DNA from: Betaproteobacteria bacterium
Lineage (GTDB): Bacteria > Pseudomonadota > Gammaproteobacteria > Burkholderiales > SG8-41
NCBI GenBank assembly: GCA_025363575.1
Contig: JANYDM010000171.1
Coordinates: 1-23,118 of the forward strand
Reading direction: 5' to 3'
DNA: 23,118 bases
Made by a program: the position numbers and the translations under genes. How positions within the stretch are numbered: position 1 is the first letter of the stretch; the number at the start of each line of letters is the position of its first letter. The notes beneath the pieces are model-generated. The model was not told the origin of the DNA and made no database searches. It saw only the letters and a list, made by a program, of their open reading frames with translations. This document shows positions 14,778 to 22,248 of this stretch, piece by piece.

Positions 14778-15568
14778 AAGATCTATTTATCGCCTGGCAA
14801 GATCCGGATACTCGAAGCTGGATGCCTGTTGGTCGTTTGCACCAAGAAGGCAGCACTTACCATTTTTCCTACACTTACGGAGCTAACGCATCACCGAATT
14901 TCACGCCGTTCGGCCGAATGACGGAATTAAATGCGGTATACGTTTCGGAAGAAATGTTCCCTCTGTTTGCGAATCGAATCCTGGCAAAGAAACGACCCGA
15001 ATACGGCTCTTATTTGCGCTGGCTTGGATTTGAGGGCGAAGACGTTTCTGATTTGGAATTGCTTGGCCGCTCTGGAGGGACGCGTGCCACCGATAATCTG
15101 GAAATCTTTCCCTGTCCAGCTCCCGAAACTGACGGGAGTTATCTTACTTATTTCTTTTCACATGGCTTGGCTTATCTAACGCCGGAAAACCAAAAACAGA
15201 TCGCGTCTCTGAACGTTGGCGAAAATCTATATTTGATGCTCGATCTACAGAATAAATTCGATAAGCATGCTCTGTTGATGAGAACTTACGATCCGATGTC
15301 GATTGTCGGATATTGCCCACGTTACCTTTCGCCAGAGTTCATGAGACTTGTAAAAGCTGACGGTAACTCAGTGCGCGTAACAGTCCACCAAGTCAATGCT
15401 GATGCGCCCAGTGAACTTCGCTTGCTGTGCAAGCTCACTGCAAATTGGCCCGAGGGGTTCGTGCCATGCGATGACGAAATGTATAAGCCCCTCATTGAGA
15501 TTCCTCGGGCATTTCTTGAGAGATCGTCACGTCTTGCAGGGTCGTCGGAAGCGTCAATCGAAACTTAG
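14774..15568 (+). CDS. HIRAN-domain protein partnered with the HipA-like kinase
   Basis: This 264-residue protein is translated from an ATG overlapping the kinase stop by 4 bp. Residues about 125-230 look like a HIRAN domain: FFSHGLAYLTPE, then GENLYLMLDLQNKFDKHALL with the N-x-x-D-x-x-A core (N160 to A166), then IVGYCPRYLSPEFMRLV. HIRAN domains in Rad5/HLTF bind single-stranded DNA 3' ends. Residues about 1-88 (VGRLHQ...YHFSYTYGA...MFPLFANRIL...RPEYGSYLRWLGF) resemble the N-terminal subdomain that full-length HipA has and this kinase lacks. That raises the possibility of a HipS-like partner or antitoxin fused to a nucleic-acid sensor. The domain calls are by eye and the function is inferred. 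GC is low as in the kinase gene. Confidence 0.72.
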   Translation: MKDLFIAWQDPDTRSWMPVGRLHQEGSTYHFSYTYGANASPNFTPFGRMTELNAVYVSEEMFPLFANRILAKKRPEYGSYLRWLGFEGEDVSDLELLGRSGGTRATDNLEIFPCPAPETDGSYLTYFFSHGLAYLTPENQKQIASLNVGENLYLMLDLQNKFDKHALLMRTYDPMSIVGYCPRYLSPEFMRLVKADGNSVRVTVHQVNADAPSELRLLCKLTANWPEGFVPCDDEMYKPLIEIPRAFLERSSRLAGSSEASIET

Positions 15569-15596
15569 ATTGTTGGGCACTCATTGCCCTGCAATT

Positions 15597-16329
15597 AACA
15601 GAGACGATCATCACGCCCTACCGTCCATCACCGGCACACGCCACATGATTTCCGCCGGTCATCACGGCGCTGCACACGCCGGATTCTGCATACTGGAAGC
15701 CGGCGGCAATGCCGTCGACGCAGGTGTCGCCGCCGGTATCTGCCTTGGCGTACTGCAGACCGACATCGTCAACTTCGCCGGCGTCGCACCCATCATGTTG
15801 TGGCACGCGGAAACGCGGGAAGTCATCACCATCGATGGCCTCGGCGTATGGCCGTGCGCGGCTGACGTAAACGTGTTCCGCAATCAACATGGCGGCCGCA
15901 TGCCGCCGGGGCTGCTGCGCGCGGTAGTACCGGCAGCGCCCGACTCATGGCTCACCGTGCTCGAACGCTACGGCACGATGAGTTTCGGCGACGTCGCGCA
16001 GGCGGCGATTCATTTCGCGCGCGACGGTTTCGCCATGCACCCGCTGATGGCGAGCTACATCGTCGATCACGCCGATGCTTACCGCCGCTGGCCCGCGAAT
16101 GCCGCGGTCTATCTGCCTAACGACAAGCCGCCGGCCGTCGGCGATCTCTTCGTGCAGAGCGATCTCGCGCGCACCTTGCAGTACATGGCCGACGAAGAGA
16201 AGGCGCATGCGAGTCGCGGACGCGCTGCAGGTCTCGAAGCCGCACGTGCCGCGTTTTACCGCGGCGACATCGCGCAGAAAATCGCGCGCTATCACAAGGA
16301 CAACGGCGGCTGGATGACCGCGCAGGATC
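15597..16329 (+). pseudogene. Gamma-glutamyltransferase (Ggt) N-terminal remnant
   Basis: The frame starting near 15597 (first ATG at 15645) encodes the N-terminal part of a Ggt-family protein: SITGTRHMISAGHHGAAHAG, ILEAGGNAVDAGVAAGICLG, AVVPAAPDSWLTVLERYG, SFGDVAQAAIHFARDGF and finally DNGGWMTAQD. Normal Ggt proteins have about 530-580 residues and self-cleave before a catalytic Thr in the second half. Here the similarity stops at about residue 230, so that half is absent. The sequence then changes into a Bug-receptor coding sequence in another frame, and the Ggt frame meets a stop at 16341-16343. There is no clear start or ribosome site; the 5' end abuts the lower-GC kinase/HIRAN block, so both ends may be lost. 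Confidence 0.8.
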
Positions 16330-16809
16330 CATCTTGCGGGTGAACTCCTGAAATGGAAAACCGGCGTCAACATCGTGCACGTGCCGTACAAAGGCGCGGG
16401 CCCGTCGGTGCTCGCCGCGCTGATGGGCGAAACGCAGCTCACCTTCGCCAGCGTCGCTGCGTCATTGCAATACGTGCAGGCGGGCAAACTCAAAGCGCTG
16501 GCTGTCACTGCATTGAGGCGCAGCCCCGCGATGCCGGAGCTGCCGACGCTCGATGAGTCGGGAGTGAAAGGCTTCAACGTCATATCGTGGCATGCGCTGC
16601 TCGTCACGGGCGGCACGCCCGACGCAATCGTCGGCAAGCTGGCGCGCGCTGCACAATCCGTTGCGACACAACCCGTCATCACCGACGCCATGGCGCACCA
16701 GGGCATGGTTACCACGCTGGGCACGCCTGCTGCCCTCGCGGCATTGATCAAAGCGGAAACGGAAATGTGGCGCGGCGTCATCAAGGCCGCCAACATACGC
16801 GCGGAGTAA
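16327..16809 (+). pseudogene. Bug/TctC-family receptor, C-terminal remnant
   Basis: From the ATC at 16327 this frame reads IHLAGELLKWKTGVNIVHV followed by PYKGAGPSVLAALMG, ELPTLDESGVKGFNVISWHA and a normal end KAANIRAE. That is about 160 residues of a Bug receptor, just over its C-terminal half. The signal peptide and about 150-170 N-terminal residues are missing. The joint with the Ggt remnant falls within GGATCC (16325-16330), and the two coding parts are in different frames, so no sensible fusion protein is made. A GTG at 16375 could start a truncated cytoplasmic product, but it would lack the first lobe. It is probably non-functional. Confidence 0.82.
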
Positions 16810-16843
16810 CTGAGACGATCGCGAAGATGCCGCTGGTGAACGG

Positions 16844-17812
16844 CTACTCGGCTTTGATGTTCGCTTCCTTGACGACCTTCGCGTAGCGGTCGATTTCCTG
16901 CGCGATGAATTTCGCGAACGCGTCCGATCCGCCCCCGACGGCCTCGAAACCCTGCTCGCCCAGGCGCGCGACTGCCAGCGGCGAGCGTGTTGCGCGCGAG
17001 GTCTCCGTAGTTAGTTTGGCGGCGACAGGCTTAGGCAGGCCAGGCGGGCCCCATAGCCCGTACCACGAGACCATGTCGAAACCGGCGATGCCGGATTCCG
17101 CGACAGTCGGCACATCCGGCATGAACGACACGCGTTTCGCGCTCGTCACCGCCAATGCCTTGAGCCGCCCCGACTTCACCTGCGGATAAGACGAAGGCAG
17201 CGGATCTATCATCGCGCTCACCTGCCCGCCGACCACATCCATCAGTGCGGGGCCTGCGCCTTTGTACGGCACGATCAGCATATGTGACACGCCGCCCTGC
17301 CGCTTGATCATTTCTTCGGACAGATGACCCGCCGAGCCGAGTCCCGATGTCGCGAAGCTGTACTTGGGGCCCGTCGCTTTCACCAGCGCGAGGAATTCGC
17401 GCAGGTTGGCGGCGGGCACTGTCGGATGCGCGGTGACGAGCAAAGGTACTGAACCAATGTTGGTCACCGGCGAGAAATCTTTCTGCACGTCGTACGGCAC
17501 ATTTTTCAGAAACAGCGGATTGATGACGAAGATGGAAGCCTGCACCAGCAGCGTATAGCCGTCGGGCGTGGCCTTGGCGACGATGTCGCTGCCGACGATG
17601 CCGTTGGCGCCCGCCCGGTTGTCGACGATGAAGTTGCGGCCGGTCTGCTCGGCGAGATTCAGCGCGAGCACGCGCGCCACGACATCGACCGTGCCGCCGG
17701 GCGGATACGGGACCACGATACGTACCGGACGCTCCGGATAGTTTTGCGCATGTGCGCAGGCGCTGCCGAGAATCGCTGCGGCAATCGCACCGCGAATAAC
17801 AGATTTATGCAT
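16844..17812 (-). CDS. Bug/TctC-family extracytoplasmic solute receptor
   Basis: This complete Bug receptor has 322 residues from the ATG at 17812, which has GAGGA 4 nt upstream. The longer frame to 17878 runs into the upstream receptor gene. The signal peptide MHKSVIRGAIAAAILGSACA is cleaved near AHAQ-NYP. Family segments are PVRIVVPYPPGGTVDVVAR, NRAGANGIVGSDIVAKATPD, VPYKGAGPALMDVVGGQ and DVPTVAESGIAGFDMVSWYG. The ligand is unknown, probably a small carboxylate. Together with the neighbouring receptor (20 bp apart), the aldolase-fold protein and perhaps the molybdoenzyme it may form one operon. Its 3' end faces the Bug remnant on the opposite strand, 34 bp away. No terminator hairpin was recognised there. 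Confidence 0.92.
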   Translation of the reverse strand: MHKSVIRGAIAAAILGSACAHAQNYPERPVRIVVPYPPGGTVDVVARVLALNLAEQTGRNFIVDNRAGANGIVGSDIVAKATPDGYTLLVQASIFVINPLFLKNVPYDVQKDFSPVTNIGSVPLLVTAHPTVPAANLREFLALVKATGPKYSFATSGLGSAGHLSEEMIKRQGGVSHMLIVPYKGAGPALMDVVGGQVSAMIDPLPSSYPQVKSGRLKALAVTSAKRVSFMPDVPTVAESGIAGFDMVSWYGLWGPPGLPKPVAAKLTTETSRATRSPLAVARLGEQGFEAVGGGSDAFAKFIAQEIDRYAKVVKEANIKAE

Positions 17813-17832
17813 GCAGTCCTCGTGAGCTAGAG

Positions 17833-18801
17833 CTAAAACTCGACCTTGATATTGCGTTCGCGTATGAGCTTGCGCCACATGTCCTGGTCACGCCTGATTA
17901 GTTGCGCGAACGCGGCCGGCGTCAGAACGTAGGGATCGGAGCCCAACTCAGTCAGCTTGGCCTGCACGTCGGGCAATTCGACAGCGCGCGCGATTCCCGC
18001 ATTGAGTTTGTCGATGACCGGTTTAGGCGTGCCGGCCGGCGCGAACACACCGTACCATGAGCTTACGTCGAATCCCGGCAGGCCCGATTCGGCGACCGTC
18101 GGCACTTCGAGCGCGACGCGCGGGCGCTTGGCGCCGCTCGTCGCAAGCAGGATGAGCGAACCCTGCTTGATATGATTGAAGGACGCGGACGGCAGCGGGT
18201 CGAACTCGACCTGCACCTCGTTGCCGAGCAATGCAACCAGCGCCGGGCCGCCGCCTTTGTACGGCACGTGCACCATCTCGACGCCGGCCATGGCCCTGAA
18301 CAATTCGGTGCCGAGATAAACCGTGGTGCCCGACGAACCGTAATTGAGCTTGCCGGGCTGCGACCTGGCGAGCGCGATCAACTCGGCCGTGCTTTTCACC
18401 TTGAGCGAGGGATGCACGAGCAGCAGGTACGGCGCGATCGCGATCGGCGTGACCGGCGCGAAATCCTTCAAGGGATCGAACGTGGCGCCCGGCAGCGTGA
18501 TCGGATTCAGCACGTGCGTCGTCGAAGTCCCGATCTGCAGGATGTAGCCGTCGGGCGGCGCGCCTTTTACGTATTCGCTCGCGAGATTGCCGCTCGCGCC
18601 CGGGCGGTTTTCCACGATAACCTGCTGGCCCCAGAAATCCGTCAGCTTCTGCGCGACCATGCGCGCGAGGATGTCGCTGGCGCCGCCGGGAGCATAGCCG
18701 GTCACGATTCTGACTGTTTTGATCGGATAGTCCTGCGCCATCGCGGGCAATGCACCGCCCACCAGAGCAATCAACAGTAGTGACGGCAGGAACACAGCCA
18801 T
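17833..18801 (-). CDS. Bug/TctC-family extracytoplasmic solute receptor
   Basis: This complete 322-residue receptor starts at the ATG at 18801, 2 bp after the TGA of the aldolase-fold gene. The frame continues upstream to 18972, but that part is a shadow inside the aldolase gene. The signal peptide is MAVFLPSLLLIALVGGALPA with a cut near AMAQ-DYP. It lacks a basic residue in the first positions, so export may be slow, or the start could be slightly wrong. Mature domain motifs are VRIVTGYAPGGASDILARM, NRPGASGNLASEYVKGAPPD, VHVPYKGGGPALVALLGN and EVPTVAESGLPGFDVSSWYG. Its tight coupling with an aldolase-fold enzyme suggests that the receptor ligand is that enzyme's substrate or a relative of it. 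Confidence 0.9.
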   Translation of the reverse strand: MAVFLPSLLLIALVGGALPAMAQDYPIKTVRIVTGYAPGGASDILARMVAQKLTDFWGQQVIVENRPGASGNLASEYVKGAPPDGYILQIGTSTTHVLNPITLPGATFDPLKDFAPVTPIAIAPYLLLVHPSLKVKSTAELIALARSQPGKLNYGSSGTTVYLGTELFRAMAGVEMVHVPYKGGGPALVALLGNEVQVEFDPLPSASFNHIKQGSLILLATSGAKRPRVALEVPTVAESGLPGFDVSSWYGVFAPAGTPKPVIDKLNAGIARAVELPDVQAKLTELGSDPYVLTPAAFAQLIRRDQDMWRKLIRERNIKVEF

Positions 18802-18803
18802 GC

Positions 18804-19550
18804 TCAGCTCTTCAACGGTTGCGGATACATGACCGCGTCGCCCGCCTTGAACATTGCTTCTATCTCCTCGCGCGCCAGGTATTCGGGTTTCGTGCCCTTC
18901 GCGCTCGCCAACTGCTCGGCGATGATGTTGCGCTTGATCTCGCCGACCAGCACGTTGGTGCGCCCGTAGCATTCCGAGACCGTGCGCCCGAGCACCGTGA
19001 AGCCGTGGCGCTTCATGATGATGCAGTTGGTTTGCTTTATGAAGGTCTTGATCGGCCCGACGTCTTCCTCGACGTTGATGTGCGCGGGCAGATAGTGCGG
19101 CCAGCTCTGCATCAGGAACGGAAACGTCAATCCGGTAATGCCGATTTCCTGAAATCCCGCCGCGAAAAATGCGATGGTTTCGTCGTGATGCAGGTGAATG
19201 ACGGCGTTGACATCGGGCCGCAGGCGCAGGATCTCGCGGTTCATCTGGTGGCCGACGGTGGTGGCGCGGTCGCCGTAGAGAATACGGCCGTCCGGCACAT
19301 CTGTGATAAGCAGGTCGTCAATCGACATTTCTTCCAGCGAAACGCCCATGCATTTCACGTAACAGATGCCCTCCGGATATTTCGGGTGCGCAATGCGCAT
19401 GACGAGATTGCCGGTCGAGCTGTAGACCAGGCCGCGCGCCGCCAGCATGCGGGCATAACGCAGGTACTGCCCGGCAATTTCGGCATCGAACACGACCGAC
19501 GAATCGGGCGTGAGCTCGTTGACGCGATGGCGTTCGGTGTGGTCCGGCAT
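18804..19550 (-). CDS. Class II aldolase/adducin-fold protein without the usual catalytic Glu
   Basis: This 248-residue protein has the class II aldolase/adducin fold. The zinc ligands are HLHH at about 119-122 and RHG with His182, and the phosphate/substrate loop includes STGNLV at 45-50. In FucA/AraD-type aldolases a Glu precedes the helix before RPDVxAVxHxH. Aligning by eye, the place holds Gly100 (ATTVGHQMN), so aldol cleavage by the standard mechanism is doubtful. Decarboxylases of the same fold, acting on hydroxylated aromatic or keto acids, are possible alternatives. GGGAG precedes the ATG at 19550 by 8 nt. It is the first gene of a pair with a Bug receptor, 2 bp apart, and lies 70 bp downstream of the molybdoenzyme gene. 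Confidence 0.85.
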   Translation of the reverse strand: MPDHTERHRVNELTPDSSVVFDAEIAGQYLRYARMLAARGLVYSSTGNLVMRIAHPKYPEGICYVKCMGVSLEEMSIDDLLITDVPDGRILYGDRATTVGHQMNREILRLRPDVNAVIHLHHDETIAFFAAGFQEIGITGLTFPFLMQSWPHYLPAHINVEEDVGPIKTFIKQTNCIIMKRHGFTVLGRTVSECYGRTNVLVGEIKRNIIAEQLASAKGTKPEYLAREEIEAMFKAGDAVMYPQPLKS

Positions 19551-19620
19551 GATTTATCTCCCGCGATATTGAGCGCAGGATAATATCATCCGGCGGGGAC
19601 AAAACTGCGCCTATGCAACT

Positions 19621-21864
19621 CTAGGCCGCCGCGATCTCGACCAGGCAGCTCATCGCATTCGGGCCCTGCGTCAGCTCCGACGTGCCGATATCGAGCGTCA
19701 GCACATTGGCGGTACCCGCGCGATCGATCTTGTCTTCGCCGGGATCCCACCAGGCGCCGGTCGCCATGACGGCAACGCCGGGCATGACGCCTTCATCGAG
19801 CGCTAGTCCCGCGTAGCAGGCGCCTCTGTCGTTGTAAATCTTAACGCGGTCGCCCGCGTGCAGGCCGCGCTTGCCGGCTTCCGCCGGATTGAGGGTCACG
19901 CGTTCGGCGCCCGCGATCTTGTTGCCCTGCGCGAGCGGGCTCATGTCGAGCTGGCTGTGCAGGCGGTCGGCCGGCTGCACCGTGATCAGATGCAGCGGAT
20001 GACTTGCCGCCGCCGGCGCGCCCAGCCATTCGGCCGGCGCCAGCCACGCGGGATGGGCCGGCATGTCGAGATTCGGCATGGCCGCGATGCGCGCGCTGTA
20101 GAGCTCGATACGGCCCGACGGCGTGTGCAGCGGATGCTTGGCCGGATCTTGCCGGAAGTCTTCCATCAAAACAAAATCGCTTTGCGGCAGCGGCAGTTCG
20201 ACATGGCCCGCCCGCCAGAAAGTCTCGAAATCCGGAAACGCTATGTCCTGCCTGCGATGAACGTCGGCGCAGCGCTCGTAGATCGAGCGGATCCACGCAT
20301 CTTCATCGCGGCCTTCAGTGAATGCCTCTTGCCTGTCCAGGCGCTGCGCGAGCTCGCTGAAGATATCGAAGTCGTTGCGCGCGAGATGCAGAGGTTTGAT
20401 TGCCTGCTGCATGGCAAGCACGTAGCGGTCGCGCGACGAGCCGCCGATATCGTTGCGCTCCAACCCTGTCGTCACCGGCAACACGATATCGGCGTAGCGC
20501 GCCGTCGGCGTCCACCAGATTTCGTTGACAACTATGGTTTCGGGACGCTGCCACGCGGACAGGAAGCGGTTGATCTGCTGATGATGATGAAACGGATTGC
20601 CGCCCGCCCAATGGATCAGTCGCACATCAGGATACTCGTGCGTCTCGCCTTCGAAACGGTACTCCGCGCCGGGATTGAGCAGCATGTCGGCGATCCGCGC
20701 GACCGGAATCGATAGCGCGAGCGGATTGTTCGGCACCGGCAGCTCGGGCCCGGGCGTTGCGGGCCGCGGATTGCCGACGCCGTTCATCGAGCCATGACCA
20801 AAACCAAAACCGCCACCGGGCAGGCCGATCTGGCCGAGCATCGCCGCGAGTGCGATCACCATCCAGTACGGCTGCTCGCCGCGGTGCGCGCGCTGGACCG
20901 AAAACGCGCACGTCAGATAGCTGCGCCTGCCGATCAGCTTTTGCGCGAGTGCCGTGATGCGCTGCGCATCTATACCCGTGATCGGCGCTGCCCACGCCGG
21001 ATTTTTCGCGACACCGTCGCTGCGGCCCAGTATGTAGTCGCGCAGCACGTCGAAACCCGTGCAATAGCGCTCGAGAAATGCGTCATCCTGCTTGTTCGCC
21101 ATTATCACTTCATGTGCGAGCGCCAGCATCAGCGCGGCGTCGGTGTTCGGACGGATCGGTATCCACTCCGCGTTGAGAAATTCGGGCGCATCTGAGCGCG
21201 TCGGGCTAACATTGACGATCGGAATGCCGCGCGCGGCAAGCTGTCGCAGCCAGACTTCCTGCGTATGCTCAGCCGCCCCGCCGGAGCTCACCTGCCCGTT
21301 CTTGAGTGCCAGCCCACCGAACGCGACAAAGATTTCGCAGTTAGCGATGATGCTCGGCCACGCGGTCGAGCGTCCCGTCAGCGTGCTATACGTGCCGATG
21401 ACGTAAGGCAGCAGGAACTGCGCGGTGCCCCAACTGTAGTTGCCGGCCTGGTCGACCGCACCGCCCGTCGCGAAATAGAAACGCCGAACCTGCGAGCGCG
21501 CATGATGCAGGCGGCCCGCCGACGACCAGCCGTACGATCCGGCAAAAATACCCTGCGAGCCGTGCTTTTCGCGCACGCGCTGAATTTCTTCAGCGACCAG
21601 CCGCAACGCTTCATCCCAGCCGACTTCGACAAATTCATCGCGGCCACGCAAGGCGCGGTCGGACGACTCGCGATCCTTCAGCCACGATTTACGCACCATG
21701 GGCGCACGGATGCGCTTGTCCGAATATACCGACGAAGGAATCGACCCCAGCAGTGGCGACGGATTCGGATCGCGCGCGAACGGCTCGCAGCCAATCAGCA
21801 CGCCGTCATCCACCACGGCGGTGAAAGCGCCCCAGTGCGAGAGTTGGGGAAAGCGCTGGATCAA
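19621..21864 (-). CDS. Molybdopterin oxidoreductase, BisC/DMSO-TMAO reductase type, cytoplasmic
   Basis: This 747-residue protein belongs to the DMSO reductase family, in the group without an iron-sulfur cluster. The N-terminus has no Cys motif and no twin-arginine signal, so it stays in the cytoplasm, as BisC does. SYGWSSAGRLHHA holds Trp113, and 31 residues later NYSWGTAQ holds Ser144. This is the same spacing as the active-site Trp and the Mo-ligand Ser of DMSO reductase. The C-terminal cofactor-binding domain covers about 620-745 (LITVQPADRLHSQLD, RVTLNPAEAGKRGL, ATGAWWDPGED). Likely substrates are S- or N-oxides such as biotin or methionine sulfoxide. A catabolic hydroxylase role is also possible given the neighbours. 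The TTG start is supported by GAGG 5 nt upstream. Confidence 0.88.
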   Translation of the reverse strand: MIQRFPQLSHWGAFTAVVDDGVLIGCEPFARDPNPSPLLGSIPSSVYSDKRIRAPMVRKSWLKDRESSDRALRGRDEFVEVGWDEALRLVAEEIQRVREKHGSQGIFAGSYGWSSAGRLHHARSQVRRFYFATGGAVDQAGNYSWGTAQFLLPYVIGTYSTLTGRSTAWPSIIANCEIFVAFGGLALKNGQVSSGGAAEHTQEVWLRQLAARGIPIVNVSPTRSDAPEFLNAEWIPIRPNTDAALMLALAHEVIMANKQDDAFLERYCTGFDVLRDYILGRSDGVAKNPAWAAPITGIDAQRITALAQKLIGRRSYLTCAFSVQRAHRGEQPYWMVIALAAMLGQIGLPGGGFGFGHGSMNGVGNPRPATPGPELPVPNNPLALSIPVARIADMLLNPGAEYRFEGETHEYPDVRLIHWAGGNPFHHHQQINRFLSAWQRPETIVVNEIWWTPTARYADIVLPVTTGLERNDIGGSSRDRYVLAMQQAIKPLHLARNDFDIFSELAQRLDRQEAFTEGRDEDAWIRSIYERCADVHRRQDIAFPDFETFWRAGHVELPLPQSDFVLMEDFRQDPAKHPLHTPSGRIELYSARIAAMPNLDMPAHPAWLAPAEWLGAPAAASHPLHLITVQPADRLHSQLDMSPLAQGNKIAGAERVTLNPAEAGKRGLHAGDRVKIYNDRGACYAGLALDEGVMPGVAVMATGAWWDPGEDKIDRAGTANVLTLDIGTSELTQGPNAMSCLVEIAAA

Positions 21865-21869
21865 AGAGA

Positions 21870-21873
21870 CCTC
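21870..21873 (-). promoter_or_regulatory. Ribosome binding site supporting the TTG start at 21864
   Basis: GAGG (within GGTGAGG) on the minus strand is 5 nt before the TTG at 21864. It supports this non-ATG start for the molybdoenzyme. Confidence 0.6.
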
Positions 21874-21900
21874 ACCGATTGCCCTCGCGCCATTCTTGAT

Positions 21901-22202
21901 TCAGTCATTATTTATCTCCAACCACTTGCTATACGATGCGTCCTCTACTAAACAGTAGTCGGTACGATGGCCTTCATAGAGCGCAAACACGGGGCATCGA
22001 AGTTCTCGCGTATGCAAGCGCGCCTTCGGTGAAAGGTTTTGCGCCCGGCGGCAGCTTGCGCGTTTTTCCCAGTCGCTGAAAATATTCTATCCACCTAGAG
22101 TGGCGCATTTTGAAGATTGATTCCGTGTAGATACGACTCTGCTCCAAGCTGGAGTAACGCAAATTCTAAGTGTTTTTTTACAGTCGCGACATCTGTAGGC
22201 AT
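21901..22202 (-). pseudogene. Small gene of about 100 codons broken by two frame changes, unknown function
   Basis: An ATG at 22202 with AGGA 7 nt upstream begins MPTDVATVKKHLEFALLQLG and stops at the TAG at 22097-22095. Coding sense continues in the next frame (RWIEYFQRLGKTRKLPPGAK and EGALAYAR). After a second shift near 22000-22010 it continues as ELRCPVFALYEGHRTDYCLV and KWLEINND, to a TGA at 21903-21901. Each shift equals one inserted base or two lost. Joined, the three pieces make one sensible protein of about 100 residues with a good start and stop. This looks like a recently broken gene, or one with sequence errors. I do not recognise the family. Its GC is lower than that of the neighbouring molybdoenzyme. 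Confidence 0.5.
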
Positions 22203-22248
22203 TGAAATTTCCTAAAGCAATTCTGGGGCGTGTACACCGTGGGAGTAA

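Noticed and set aside
15575..15589. GGGCA/TGCCC stem-loop just after the HIRAN gene stop
   Set aside because: The stem is short and not followed by a T-tract. It is too weak to call a terminator.
15396..15596. Upstream extension of the Ggt frame into the HIRAN gene
   Set aside because: The residues before about 15597 are an out-of-frame reading of the HIRAN gene and have no Ggt similarity.
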